64,000 bases of DNA, from the NCBI GenBank assembly GCA_030737835.1, contig CM060852.1, forward strand, positions 20,569,868 to 20,633,867. The letters are read 5' to 3'. Under the pieces are notes generated by a model, which had not been told where the DNA came from, did not search any database, and worked only from the letters and a program-made list of their open reading frames with translations. The stretch comes from Acorus gramineus (taxonomy: Eukaryota; Streptophyta; Magnoliopsida; Acorales; Acoraceae). Both the position numbers and the translations under genes were made by a program. Positions 34,951 through 48,972 of this stretch are shown here, piece after piece; positions within the stretch are counted from its first letter, which is position 1, and each line of letters begins with the position of its first letter.

Positions 34951-36664
34951 GTAACTTTCAATTACAAGTGATGTGACAGTTAATTAAATATTAGTATTTG
35001 ATATATATTATTAATCAATTGCATATAAACTCACGGATCCAGATCATCTACCATTCTTTTCTTACTATGATCTGGCTTTTCTTTTTTTCTTGAGTTGCCA
35101 CGTGTAGTCTAATAAAATGAGTGGTTGAGATTTGTTTATACGGTGGACCAAATTTTTTTCTCTTTGCACATTATTGTGGACCCCACGATACTTTTTTTAT
35201 AGTTTTTATGTTTTATTTGATTTACTTGGGGTTCCCAGAATAAGAGGAGAGTAATGAATACACATTTATTAAGCATTTTATTTTTTAAGGTTTTTTTTGT
35301 ACGTATAAAAAACATATTATTTATTTTTACATTATAACAAATGGTCCATTTATTTTTATACTATAAAAATATTTAAAAATTATACATTTTTACCATTTTA
35401 ATTAAGTTTCATCAAATTTTCTACTAACCCGTTAAAGTCATGAAAAATGACTAAAATACTCTTATATTTTATTTTTATATTTACCCTTACCATTAAAAAT
35501 AATCTGTTTATTTTTATACCATTAAATTATTTAGTAATTTTATATATTTATCACTCTAATTATGTTTCTTCATATTTTTAAATATATCTATTAATAACAT
35601 TAAAGCATACAAAATATAAACATAGACACAATCACACACACATACACAAATTCTCCCACAATATTATAAAAAAAAATCTAAATTTGTTTTATATCATAAA
35701 ACATATTGGATTTTAAAATTTAAATAAATAATGATAATTAAAAAAAATATTTTAAAAATACATTTTAAATATCAAATATTTATTCATTCTTGTATTTTTG
35801 TACTTGAAAAGCCTCCATTTTATTAATTGCCATGTGACAATCCAAGGAAAAAAAAAAAAGATCATAGCATGAAAAGAATAGTAGAGGATCCGGACACTAA
35901 ACTCACAGGAAGAATTTTTTGTGGGTTAATAATAGTGCAGCACATAAGCATTTCTTAGGAACTAATTAATTAAGGACAAAATGATTCTTGACAAATGGAT
36001 TCAATACAAAGTGCAGAAAGTACATGAAGTCAGTGAGGTCCTACCACAAGACAAGAAATGATACAAAGGCTGGTTTTGGTGGGACCAGATCCCCTCAGGA
36101 CCCACACACCATCAGTCGGTCAGTGTCCAATGGACACTTGACACGTGGACTAACAAAACCGACAGAAAAACAACCCTCTTTTAACGTAAAAAAGAGGGCC
36201 ATCATCACTGTAATAATAATTAAAAAAAAAAAAAAAAGGTTTAGATTATTAATTACTCATTATTTATTTTTTAATTTTTTTATATTTTATTTTTTTCTTT
36301 TATGGAAAACCAATTTGTTTATTATTATTTATTATTTAAATTCAAATTTCAAAAAAGTTTCATCACGAAGTGAATGATTTATATTAATATTAATTTACAA
36401 TCGGGGCTAGTTCAGGACGGGTTTTGCTAAGTGAACCCGCTTCCCGTCCTAAATTCTTCAGGTTTCATTTTATACCTCTCAAACCCGTCCAAAAACCCAA
36501 ACCCGACCCGACTCAATCAGGACAGGTCCGATCGGGTACCCTATTGGGACAATCCCCCGTCCCTATGACTCACCTGGGATGTGAAGAAATGGTAGTGATG
36601 ATGGGCCTTGGGCCCTCAGTTGTAATATAGCCCCTCGTGGGCCTGTCTACCAAAAAACTAAAAA
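34951..36664. other. AT-rich intergenic region
   Basis: No gene recognised. About 36400-36560 contains tandem gacccgac-like and gggacgg-like words resembling the GC-rich arms of the hAT-like element at 19782, possibly an older relative, but ends were not defined. The frame at 35988-36377 has no domain and a low-complexity tail. Confidence 0.45.
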
Positions 36665-36942
36665 AGAGCGCTGATACACGCAGTTTTTTTTGCAGCCCAT
36701 TTTACAGTCACATACGTTATGATAACATAGTATATACTGCACTATTATAGCGTATGGGTCCTATCATAGTATATGATCCAATTTTTTTTCCATTGTTTTA
36801 TTATGAAAAAAAATACACTAATGTATCTCAGTATATATTTCATTTCATATAACAGCATACACTTCAAAAGGTGAGTGTATGATTAAAAAAAAAACAGGAT
36901 GGACTACAATTGGGGCTGCAATGGGGACTCTGTGTATCTTTT
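36665..36942. mobile_element. MITE with GATACAC-type ends (copy 2)
   Basis: Starts gctgatacacgcag and ends ggactctgtgtatc. It is collinear with 21466-21742, including aatacactaatgtatctcagtatatat and the tatcatagtatatgat block. Confidence 0.6.
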
Positions 36943-38139
36943 TCCAATAAAAAAACAAAAAAAATGACCAAAAGAATCCCAAAGATCTCTTCTAAACATC
37001 CAAAAAAAAAAAATTTATATAAACCCAATGACTTTTATAACTCCTATTTATAGGCACTTAAGTTTGTTGAAACTTGATATTATTTAATTTAAATCTCATC
37101 ACATATTTAAATTATAAATGTTTTTTAAAAAATTAACATCATCTTTTTCAAAATAGATGGAGAGATCACGTCATAGTTCAATTTTGATTAACCCGATGGT
37201 TGAATCAGTGACCCATGATCCATCATTTTTTTTATTCATTGAACGGTTCGGTTTTTAAAACATTGAAAATAAGGGTGTATTTGTACAAAATGAAAAATGA
37301 AAAAAATATAAAAAAAATTAAAAATTTTCTTTTGATTGTTTAAAAATCTAATTTTTGTATCAAACAAGAAAAATAATTTTCACTTTTCTTAACTATTTTG
37401 TTTTATTAGGAAATATGAGTAAATTTTTCCATTCCTCTTAGAAGAGAAAGAATTTTTATCATTTTTAATGGATTGCAAAAAATAGAACACTATGACATTT
37501 GATCAACTTAAATGTGTTTTACATTTCCATATATGAAATCATCATGTAGTCCAATAAGGAGCATAAGCTGAATAACATCATTAGCCTCCGTTGGGATAGC
37601 GAATTAAAAGTTACTATGAGACTTCCCTTAGATTATTTAAATGGATTAAAGACATCTACATCCCTAAAAACATGACTAATCCCATATAAGTTCTTGTGAA
37701 AATTGGGGCAGCCACATGAGTCCCTAAAAACTCACAAAAACTTAATTATCATCCTTGGATAAAATTTTCATTCAAATTTGTCAGAATATTTTATCACCGT
37801 ATAATTGTGTAAACATTATAGTCTCTATAAATAATCATAAAAACAATTTAATCCATACAAAGATTAAATTATCTTTATAAGACTTTTTATGTTTTTTCAT
37901 TTTCATTGAGATATTGTTTGAAAACGGTTAAAAATTTGAGAATAATTTAATCATTTCATAGTTATAGGTTCAATTGAAGTATGATAGGTTGGGTTAGGAT
38001 TAATTTTTGTTGAAACCAGGGATGTATATGGGTTTTTGTGAGTTTTTAAAGACTTGTACGTCTACCTCAACTTTGATAAGGACTTAAATGGGATTATCCA
38101 TGTTTGCGAGGATTTGGATGTCTTTAACCCTATTTAAAT
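36943..38139. other. AT-rich intergenic region
   Basis: Long A/T runs and short repeats. No gene or bounded element. Confidence 0.45.
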
Positions 38140-38526
38140 ATAAATAAAGTAATTTTTTATTTGATTGCGTTTTAAATTAATTCTTGTTAAGAAATGTAAT
38201 AATAAATTTTTTGTTATTTACATAAAATGTGAATAAGATGTGAATAAGTATTTATAAAAGATGAAAAAATGATAACATTTGATTTTACAATTGATTTATA
38301 AAAGATGATAACAATCGATTTGACAATAGACCCATATATTCTTTTAGATTGAATAAACTAGAATAACTTAATTTCAGGGGTTAGATAGAATCTATATATC
38401 ACTTTATATTAGTTAATTCTAACATTCAAATTCTTATTTATTCTAACTTCCCAAACATTTATTTTAATTCTGATTAATTCTCACTTATTTTTAGTCTTTC
38501 TCAAACCCAAGCGGGGGCTAAAAGAC
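38140..38526. mobile_element. Harbinger-like MITE, second copy of the 12973 family
   Basis: Shares ordered blocks with 12973-13426 (attcttgttaagaaatgtaa, tgtgaataag, aagatgaaaaaat, acaatcgatttgacaat, ataacttaatttcaggggtt) and ends in a gggggc terminus followed by taa. The left end is diverged or truncated. Confidence 0.5.
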
Positions 38527-38733
38527 TGGGGTGAGTTGACGCGCCATGAATTTGCACTCCATTGGTTGAATCTGAATCACAGAACAAACCATCATTCATT
38601 TTCTTTAAATGAAAATAATATGTTCAAAGAACATGTGACACAAGTTTGGCAGAGCCAGGCTTGTACACAACCCCCTGTAACATTAATTCATATCCAACGA
38701 AATTAAAAACCATGCCTATACATAACATAAGAT

Positions 38734-41700
38734 TCACATATGACTCGAACAAGAACCCATCCCATAACTGCTGCTCAGCTGCGCGCACGGCCAAGGCATC
38801 ACCCCTTGCGCCGCCCCACTCACATCCGTGCACTTCCACGGCGTCGACCCTCCCCCACCGCCTCCCCGAAGCCTCACATTCGACAGGCAAACGCGCGTAA
38901 AAGGCGCCCCTTTGATCCCCTGTATCGACCCCGGCTGGCCCACATTGTATCCCCACACGTTCTTTATCGTGACCCCGTCGACGATGGGCAGCGCCTTCGG
39001 GTTGTAGTACTCGTCGGGGTGATCTCCGGCGTCCCCCGCTATCCTCACCCCCTTGCGCACGTTCTCCATGTACATGTCCGACACCGTCACGTTCTTTATG
39101 GAGCCTCCCCTCCCAGCATTGGTCTTTATGTGGATGCCTATCCCTGTGTTGTAGAGGTTCACGTGTTCGACGAGCACGTTCCGTACCCCACCGGACATTT
39201 CGCTCCCAATTGCGATGCCGGAGAATGGGGAGGAGCCCGTCACACGTCGGATGGTGATGTCGGAGCTCGATCGCGCGTAGGCGATCCCGTACTCGTCCCA
39301 ACCACTCTTGATTGCTACTAGATCGTCACCGGTTGAGATGTAGCAGTCCTCGATGCAGACGTTGGAGCTGGAATCTGCATTGTGTTAATGCAAGCTCCAT
39401 TAGCATCAGAAAATTTTCATATCAATGTGTACTGCATACTAATAGGAATCTCATCAATACATGCATGAATGGATCACACATATCCATTTGAGATTTCCAC
39501 CCATATAATTTTTTAAAATGATGAAAGAATTTTTTAAATCTTTGATGGATATGTGCCAACCATCCAACCAAACACATGCTGATGGGATTCTCATCTGTAT
39601 GTATTGATGTGAAAAAATTTCAGTCAGAATGAATTATGATTGTCACATATGCTTGAATGGAAGCTTTGGGTATGAAAAGAGACATGCCTGGATCGATTCC
39701 ATCGGTGTTGGGGGAATCATGTGGAGCTACAATGGTCACATGTCTTACTTCAACATTACTGCCGCGGAGAAAAAAAATATCAGAATTTTGATTGCAACAT
39801 GTATCATCACTAATATGTAACCAGATCACCCCAACTATTGTTTATTATAGACAGGTTAATTATCGAAAAGTATGTGTGTCCAGTCCGAATTTAAATATTA
39901 ATATTTGTATCCAAAAGATTTATGAGTGGATACCTATATTAAGATATTCAATCATAGAGGACTAGAGTAGCAACTAATGAAGCAAAAGTATAGCAAGCAC
40001 AATGGCAGATGACATAGTATGTTCTCTGTGCTCATATTAGTAGTATCTAAAAATGTGGAAGTGAAGAGATCATACCTGCAATAAACAGGGTGAATGTTCC
40101 AGAAAGGTGAGTTTAGGAGCATCACATTGGTGATGAGGACATCTCTGGAATGCGTGATCTCGATTAAATTTGGCCTGGTGAAAGGAAGGGTTCTTTGCCT
40201 CCACATATTCCACCAAACGAAACCTTGACCATCGATCGTTCCATTCTCACCTGTAGAAGGAGCATTAGTGAAAGGACTCAAAATTCATACTATATCATCT
40301 GAAAATCTTCTGAAAATTATCCATGGACTTATAGGACTCTGTTGGTTGGTTAACCAAGACTTATTTAAGACCAACCTATGATCTCAGGTATAAGTCAGAA
40401 AGTAAAGCCATTCAATGATTTTGGATAAGTTTGGTGTTCGTCTCATTCTCCTGCTGGAACAGTAAGATAAATTGTGTTTGGAATCCTTCATTACTGGGGT
40501 CATTCTTGATCCTTCAAAGTTACCAAGCTGGCCAGTAATTGTTGCTTTATAGAATGCATTGTCATTATTTCAGGGATTTGGATATTGGTTCAGATCAAAA
40601 TGAGCCACAGCTTCTCAAACCAAACTGTAAGAATTAAGAACCCACCATTTCTGTTTAAAGAATTGTAAGTAAATAGAATAAAAGGTGCTCAGAATACTCT
40701 GTTTAAAAGCTACAGAGTTGCTCTTAAACTCAAACAACAACTACAATGCTCCCGGTGAAATGGATTATCTGCAAGGCATCTTTTAGTTCCCCTAAAGAAC
40801 ATGTTATGAATCATGAACATAGAAGTGCCTCAAATATAGGGCATGATCTAGGTATACATTCACAATGAACGGGAAATTCTTTTTCCAACCACATTAAGAC
40901 TTTAAAAACTCATTGAGGTGATCTATCAACAAAGTGAACAATCACAGCTACATGGTTGCATTTTTTTAATTGAACCATTTTATATTGCTTGACAAGATTA
41001 GAGAAAAATTATATACCTCAACAATTCCTAAAAACATACCTGTGATGATGACATCATGAACCCCATTGCCATGGATCAAACTCATATATCTCCCACCGGG
41101 CAATTCTCTTCCCCTCCCGTAGGACGGCAATGGTGCAATCAAAGGCCAATTCCAGGTATCCTTCACATCAAAAAAAAAAAAAAACATAATTCTTCAACAT
41201 ACCAAAATAATCATACATTGTATCATGCACTTCCTAATGAAAATGTCATCAACATACTAAGATTCTACCGACCGAATTCCCAATCACTATCACTACCAAA
41301 GACAGCATCCAGTCAGGACCAGATCCCATCAGGTATGATAAATCCCCAGTATGAGGCTATCATTGTGGCCGAAAATGTCACAAACCTCACATGTTAAAAC
41401 AAGTGAGATGATAGAATTCGTTCTCTCATCAGAGACTACTGATGGGATCTCATCCCCTACATACTACCAAACTTGAAATCCACATGTTAAATCCAATCTA
41501 GAAACAACCATCTTCCAAACAAAACTACACCAATTATAGCACTATCAACTGAATTAACATAAACCCAAATCTTCAAAATCCAATTTTTCCATGGAAAAAC
41601 AAACACACATACAAATCAATGCAGGAGACAACAAATCAAGGAGAACCCATTACCTGAACCGCACGGATGACGGCCCCGCGGGCGAGGTAGAGAGTCATAT

Positions 41701-42031
41701 GGCTGGTGACATTGAAGGGTCCGGTGAGCCAGACCCCGGCGGGAACGTACAACAACGTCCCGCCGCGGCGGCGGAGCCTCTGGATCCGGTAGACCGCCTC
41801 CCTGAACGCGGCGGTGTTGACGGTCCGACCGTCGCCAACGCCGCCGAAGTCCTCTAAGGATATCGCCTCCCCCCGCCCCTTCATCCCCACCGTCCCCTGG
41901 CAAGTCCTCCACTCACCCATTACATCCAACGGACAAGAACCCAACATCAAGAAACAGAGGAGAACCGCCATGAAAGCCTGCATTTGGGGTGGTTTGGCCA
42001 TGGTTGGGGGTTTTGGGATCTGTGGGTACAA
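38734..42031 (-). CDS. Polygalacturonase, GH28 family
   Basis: Five exons (high to low): 42031-41654, 41160-41040, 40250-40076, 39758-39688, 39374-38734, giving 461 residues from the first Met; Met11 (at 42001) gives 451 and a cleaner signal peptide (hydrophobic core AFMAVLLCFLML). The mature enzyme would hydrolyse pectin in the cell wall. The right-handed beta-helix motifs are present: TGENGTIDGQG; NTDGIDP (242-248) and TGDD (263-266) with catalytic-type Asp244, Asp265 and Asp266; then SPFSGIAIGSEMSGG and GIGIHIKTNAGRGG in place of the GHG and RIK boxes of classical enzymes, as in the large plant clade of 'probable polygalacturonases'. The last intron has a GC donor (CAG|GCATGT at 39687-39686). 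Exon 1 and exon 5 are GC-rich. No break in the frame, so functional by inspection. Confidence 0.94.
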
Positions 42032-45000
42032 GAGGAAAGATACAAAGGAAGCTTTTTTATGGGCTGAGGAGGGGGAGGTTTTTGTCTGTGTTTGTTTTGT
42101 TGTGTGTGAGAGAGAGAAAATGTAAAGGTGGGTTCAAAGAGAAAGATCCAGATGGAGATGGAGGTGGGTTTTTTTTATTATTTTTCTTCACAATGTGAGT
42201 GAAAGATTGGATCTGTCAACAAGTGAATGTCTTGGTCTCTGTAGGTGTGTTTTGTTACAGAGTTGATAGAGTGAGAGGAAGAGAGTGTCAGAGACAGAGA
42301 CTAATAAGTGATGGTATGGAATATATTTTTTTAAAGTGATGTTTACACATCAGTTGCTGATTGAAAAAGTTACGTACTATGATCTTTAAGAAAGAAAAAA
42401 ATAATTAAAACAGTGCAGCTGCATACGGAATTGTAATATGGATTATAGTTTTTTATTATTATTATTATTAAAACGGTAGACACTTTCTTGATATATATTA
42501 AAAGATAAAAGCTCAAATAAAAATAGAAAGAAAACAAAAATAAGCTAAAATGATTATAGTTGAGTCCCTCGTTTCGTTATAAATAAAACTTATATTTTAT
42601 TTTATTTTATTTTACATCCAATACTTCCATTTAAACAGGACCCAAAAGTGTTTGGGGTAATGCAAAACAACCCCCAGTCATATACATATTGACCATATAT
42701 ATTTTTACATCAAATATACAAGTATCTAAGCTTTGGGTGTATTTCTTTCTTAAAGTTCATATAAATAGCTTGACTATTGATCCATTTTGTTTAATTTATG
42801 GAGTGAGCTTGTAATCTATCTAGAAAATCATAGTATCATACATGTATTCTCCAGACACCCCGAGAGAATTATTTCAATGATCTCATGACTTTATGTATCA
42901 ATTGAGAGAGCATGCCGAGATATTTGGATCTAGGATTCTAAAAAAGATCAAAAAGATTCTTTCCTTGCTGGTATTTTATTACAATTGAGATCAAACTTTA
43001 CTAATTTATTGGTTGAAGAAATTTGAAAAAATTAACATTGATTTTGTTATTCACCATTCAATCATGATGATAAAATCGGATTTATATATTATTAAGCATT
43101 TGAGGTTTGATCCAATGATTAAAAACTTGACCAATTTAGTTACTTTAGATGTTCAGATCAATCATGAGAAGACATATCACAATGTCACTTTTTGATATAG
43201 GTGACATCATTTATCTCATTACATCAAAGGGCCAAATTTGTCAATGATTATTAGATCACTTTTTTAAATACTTCAAAAAAACATTGGGAAGAATTCTACG
43301 ATTACACCCATGTATAAATTGTATACATTATATTATATTATATTATACAAAATAACAATGTTTCTGTTAGAAAACGATAATGTAGACAGGGACTAGAACA
43401 TGCTCCGGCCGCTACACATGAAAGAATTTTGAGGGACCCAATGTTAAAACCCTTTTATTTTTTTCTACTACCAAGTTTCTTTATTGGGAATATCAATAAG
43501 AGACAGTGCTTCATATCCCATATAAATGGGGACCCCAACTTCATGTGCTGTTGTCACCCTGCTCTCCACTTTTAAATTACGAATTGGACAGTAACTACTA
43601 ATCATTGTACTCTTAATGGAGCACATAAAATTTTTTATTGTGTGTATAAACTCAATTAAATGAACACACACACACCTGTGTGTGTAGTATATGTTCGGAA
43701 AAAAAAAATGAATTCATTGAAAAACATGTATTTCACTACATTTATTTTAAAAAAAATTAAAAATTTTAGGAATGTAAAAGTGACCATAATAACACATGAA
43801 GAAGTGAGATCTTTTTCTATCTTATCATTTTATGTGAGAATATAACTTCTGATTATTTTAAAAATTATTAATATTTTATTAAGAAGTTACAAAACTGATG
43901 GAATCTAAGAAGTGCTCTCATGAATGAATGAAAATTATTTATTTAATGAGATTGAAGGAAGCCATGTGCATCTATAGCTGTAAAAACACTGTGAAGTGTG
44001 AACCCCAACTTTTGAAATGTTGATGTCAGATGGGTTGAGTGGGTGGAGTACCACAACCAATAGTCAACAAACAAGCTGACAACACCAATTCAACCAACCA
44101 GAGATTTTTTGTTCATTTTTCAAACGAATTTACAGGGTTTTGAGACTGGTTGTTGGACTGAAAATAAGAAGACATGATATCCTAGCTAGTACTGTACATG
44201 AATCATTTTTTTTAACCTACAGTGGATTACATAACTCTGAAGATACAGTCTCAGATTATCATTAAATAATATAAATGTTTTAACGTATACAAGCCAGATT
44301 GTCAGAATAGATTGTGGACATAGGTCCACAAGAGCCAGCCAGAGAGTATTACTTATTTTTCCAAAATAAACCTTAAAAGGGGAGGGATCCAGTTAGGTTC
44401 AATGTTTGTTGAACAATTTAATTATCAAAATATTTAATTACCACTAAGCCACAAGCCTTTGGAACAATTTGTGTACATGAAATTGATATAGTTGGCTGGA
44501 GATTTATTTATTTATTGTTGAAGTAACATGAATAATATGATATGGTATGCGTCAGTGACCTGTATAGGTTAAAAAATTCTTTATAAATGTATCAAAAACT
44601 CCCCTTACAATTAAAAACAGACACAAACAATGTCTGATCCAACGTTCATGATAGGGTGAAAAATTATAACTAGCACCAACAATTTCTCATTGTCCATGTG
44701 TGCGGTGTATTTTTTTTCTTTACTGTATTCTTTCTCACCTACAATTCGGACATTGTCTATTTAAATTTTTTTTGAAATAGATAATTCGCTTAAAAATATT
44801 TCTCACAATCCAACCCATTCATGTAACGAGTCCTTATTGTAGTAACATCATCCTTAAGGAGAAATTTTTTTGGGCCTTCATCAATCACCAACCAAAAAAT
44901 AAAAATTAAGCCTTCATCATGGAGTAACTCCAAGCCAAAGGTCAGCACCAACTGATCTGGATGGCAGTGGACATTGCCCATTTAAAAACATATGGATCAG

Positions 45001-46432
45001 GTCATGTTGGGTTTATGTCTTTCATTCTGAATTTTAAATCAATATTAACAAAGAACTGCAGCAATGAAATATTTCATGGTCGAATGTAATTAATTTGTCC
45101 TTATAACTAAAAACGCAGGTCATGTGTTGGGTTATATATACTTCTTTTATGAGTTATGCATGCTTTCTCATACAATTGAGAGACAATCTAGGATATTCTG
45201 ATTTATAATCCCGTCACATAAGGTCTGTATTCTAGGAATTAACTTAATAAAATCATCTCTTTTCATTTTTATAGAGGTGACAAACCTTTGTCGAACCATG
45301 TAAAACTCTTTTTCTTGTGGTTGTGTGCGATTTTGTTTTTCAATACTTCAATAAGCAAAATGATATTTTTCAACAAATTCAAATCGAGAATGTAGGATTG
45401 ACAAATTATAGTTTGCGGTCCTGTGAGCTGTAGCTACTAGATTATGTGTTCTGGATCCAAAGCTGATCTATATCTAAATAAAATGAAATAGTGGATTGTG
45501 TCACCCTGTTTATATATATATATATATAGTATTTTTAAATAAACAAATAAGTAAATAAATAAAAACGACCAACCAATCCTTCGCCACTAAAACCCATGGT
45601 TTGGATTCATGGATTGTTCTCACTTCTCAGGCTTTGGGGATGTGATCCCCACTTTATATTATAATAAATATAATATAAGAAAAGCCAACAAAAGGTGGAT
45701 GCGATGTCACAGTCCATGCTTTTGCTTCTCTGTATAGTCGATGAGATTCTTTAGTTTTTCTCTCTTTTTTTATTAGTGGAATTCTGTTTGATCTACATAT
45801 GATCTGTTTTTTTTTTTTTCTCTCAAACCAGGGATTTTGTTTTGAGTGAATATTTTTAATTTTGTTAATGAAATCTTCTAGCCCTCATGGCATGAGATAG
45901 CGAGATAGATCTGCATGGCCTATGTACCGTTTACATGGAAATCATCTTTGATATATGATTTTGTCAAACCAAACAACCTATCAATTGAATAATGCAGAAT
46001 GCATGCCATGAAAGGTAATATATAAACAGTATTTATATAACAAACAGAATATGTAATGCATCTTGTAATTCTGTACTAGAGGTCTAATGATATGGTTTTA
46101 GTTCGGGTTGATCAAACAAATTCCGTTTGGTTTATGGTTCGGTTTGATGATAGTTTTGTTCATATTCAATTTGGATCGACAATATACCAAACCGTAAAGA
46201 TGGTCCAATGATCAGAAATGGGCTGCTTCTTAGTCACCCCAGTATAAAATCATCTAACACAGTATATATCTCACCACCTCAGTAAATAATCTTCTTATAA
46301 AAAAATATAAAATATGTGTATTCAATTCATTTTTATATAAAAAATATATTTTATTAACTAAATATAGATTTCTATAGAAAAATTCAAAACATTTTCAATT
46401 GAGAAGCATGGGGCAAAGCCCAATTTAGAAGG
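42032..46432. other. Polygalacturonase 5' flank and long AT-rich intergenic region
   Basis: Just upstream of the gene (42032-42300) is purine-rich DNA on the plus strand, that is a pyrimidine-rich leader for the minus-strand gene. The rest has no recognised gene. Short repeats include an attatatta run at about 43331-43346 and a (TA)n run at about 45511-45527. Confidence 0.45.
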
Positions 46433-46709
46433 AGTGCTGCTACACTCAGTTTTATTCTCAGTCCAAAACACAGACCTTATATACCTCGTTACAGATTTAA
46501 TTAAGCATATATCTCGTTAGATGATGTATATACTTAATTGAATTTTTTATTACACTTGTTAAAAATGAGTTCATTCAATTTAAAATGGAGCGATATGCGT
46601 TTTTTATCAAAACATATACCTCATTAGATAATGTTTACTATTTAAAAATAAATAAAGACATATGAAGTCTAAGTTTTTATTGATAAATGTGATTGAATGT
46701 ATCTTTTTC
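46433..46709. mobile_element. MITE related to the GATACAC-type family
   Basis: Left end gctgctacactcag and right end gattgaatgtatc are imperfect inverted repeats of the same form as the elements at 21466 and 36665. The interior carries tacctcgtta and tcgttagatgatgtatata. Confidence 0.5.
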
Positions 46710-47098
46710 TATTTAGAAAACATTGGGTTCAGCCCAAAATATCATCAGCCAGATTCCTGAGGCAATATCTACTAACCCGTAGGCCCACATTCAAGTTCAG
46801 ATCTACTCCAATCCAATACATCATACATGGCCCATATATACCCAAACCAGCATTTTTAGCTCTACTAAACTCAGTCTTTTTTACGGTTTTAAATACAGTC
46901 TTATATACTTTGTTAACCTTGTATACTCATCATAACGAGGTATATACACATCGTTAGAAAAAATTTCAACTTTTATAAACAGCATCATTCGAATCATCGG
47001 AGTGTATTTTTCACTTTTTATAAAAGTACATATAATTTATGTATATGATTTTAAAAAATAATAAAAACATGTGGAAACTATGTCTATCTCTGTAAAAA

Positions 47099-47622
47099 TA
47101 ACGCAGCGAAAATCGGATAAAAAGATCCAATCATCGTTGAGATCTCATAAGCTTCTTGAATCCACGAGGAATCCTTGAATCCACAAAGAAGAAAGCCCCA
47201 AAAGGGAGAACATTCGAAATATTATTGATAAAAAAAACCGGCAACCCTAGATTACAAGTCTGCTATTTATACTAATAACATAAAATTAAAAAAATTACTA
47301 AAAATAGTAAAATTAGAAAACTAATTTTTCTGATTCTATGAAATCCTAAATGATCATAGGAATTGATAGAAATCAATTCCGATCCAATATAATTGAGATA
47401 TCACAAATCTAAAACTTACTAAAATAGTAAAATCGCTAATTTAAAGGTCTAAATGAATGAATTTAAAAAAAATAAGAATTATTAGTTGTATAACTAATCC
47501 AAAAGATCTCCTCGATATATTTCATCATGTAAAACTTCGTGTGATTATGAGATCGTGACCATTGATTTGTAATTTATTTAGTGGACCTCTTTTAGTGGTC
47601 CATCTGCATAATCTGTCCTACA
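47099..47622 (-). repeat. 3' LTR of the gag-only element
   Basis: Collinear with 48973-49475; has a short extra duplication (gaatccacgaggaatccttgaatcc) near 47158-47182 missing from the other copy. Differences between the copies show it is not a very recent insertion. Confidence 0.8.
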
Positions 47623-48939
47623 TCAGACTCCTCTTCTTCAAAAGAACTCGCCTTCGAGTTCTTCCGCTCTTCAATTGATGTTTCCTTGTATTTCACCTTT
47701 GGCAAGAGAAGAGACGTTTTCTTGACTTCAAATTTCTTCTCAATCAAATCGATCATGTATAAAATTGAATGCACCTCGAGTTGTAGCCCAAACTTCTTCA
47801 CCATTGTAGTAGTCGTAAAGTCTTCATTGTTATCATTGTTGATGATGGCATCCAAAACACTCTTGTTGATGATGCATATATCCTGCAACATGAGCTTTTG
47901 TAGGGGCTCTTCCATCTCGGGGGTCACCGCTAAGGACCGTAGAAACAACTCCTTTTGTTCTCCTCCAATGACATCTTTAGAATCACCAGAGAGAATAACA
48001 TCCTCTGCTTCTTTATTGCTAATGTCCTCATTGATCTCTGGTTCAACGATGAAGTTGACCCGCTCTCCTTCTTCTTCTGCGAACTCGGCGCCACCATATA
48101 TATCATCAATTTCTGGTTCAACTAAAACTTCGCTGTCTTGTTGATTTTAATTTGAGCAAAATTCTGGTTCATTGGAATCTTCACACTTCTCTGATGATGG
48201 TAGATCATAAGGGTTGGCCCTCGAATCATCCCCATCTTTTGGAGGACTTGCTCTTATCACCTCTTGCACCTTTGATATCTCCAGTCGTGATTCCACCCTT
48301 ATAGTTTGACGACAATTTCGATATAATTGGAGTAAATATCGCTCATAATTTCGTGGCAAAAATTGATCAATGAGAAACTCTTTCACCTTCCTCCACGTAT
48401 GAACAAGTGATCTTCCTTGCCGTTGTCGGGTTTTCTGAAATTGGTCCCACCAAACGGCTGCACCACCCTTTAATCGAAACTCTACCAATCTTACCCTCTT
48501 TTTCTCTGGAATCTCCATAATCTCAAAGAATTTCTCGATCTCTGAGATCCAGTCAAGAAAATCCTCGATTTGCATGTTTCCATTTAAATATGGAATATGT
48601 GCCTTCATTCGATTATCGTAGGATTCTGTTCACCGCCTCCTCGGCTGATATCCGTGAAGTCCATTTTCTTCGTCATCCGAGTCTTCTTCATCATCATATA
48701 TATTGATAACGAAGAGGACGTCGAACCACGTTTGTAGCAACAGGTCGGCCTTGGGCAAATCCCTCAGCGCGTCTCCAATCACCTTCAGGATGCATGTTGT
48801 TGGCGTTGAGGTTTAGGCCAGCAATCATCTCGCGGATCTCTCGCATTTGATCGCTTTGTTCCTTGAACGCTTTCCGCAGGTCCTCCAACCGACGACCACC
48901 ATCAATAGGTTGGTTGTCTCTCACTTTGTTATCTGTCAT
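47592..48939 (-). pseudogene. Ty3/gypsy gag remnant
   Basis: The first Met outside the LTR is at 48939 (MTDNKVRDNQ). The frame ends at 48694; a shifted frame starting at 48608 encodes the retrotransposon gag domain ([14 protein letters not shown], then [19 protein letters not shown] and YLLQLYRNC). A stop at 48147 interrupts it, after which the same frame is open to 47592 with an acidic, gene-like tail rich in Glu and Asp. No zinc knuckle (CCHC) is seen, so it lacks the usual nucleic-acid binding end. Confidence 0.8.
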
Positions 48940-48958
48940 CGAAGCTAGGCAAATCTTC

Positions 48959-48970
48959 GCTCTGATACCA
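48959..48970 (-). other. Primer-binding site, initiator-Met tRNA type
   Basis: On the minus strand tggtatcagagc, the sequence complementary to the 3' end of plant initiator-Met tRNA, two bases downstream of the 5' LTR. It fixes the orientation of the element. Confidence 0.8.
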
Positions 48971-48972
48971 CC

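Noticed and set aside
38740..39321. Long plus-strand and minus-strand alternative frames of up to 225 residues over the polygalacturonase last exon
   Set aside because: They overlap a conserved GH28 exon in other phases; they are Arg/His/Pro rich as expected for shadows of GC-rich coding DNA.
47686..48144. 152-residue plus-strand frame
   Set aside because: It is the antisense of the gag remnant; the minus strand has the gag domain and agrees with the primer site orientation.
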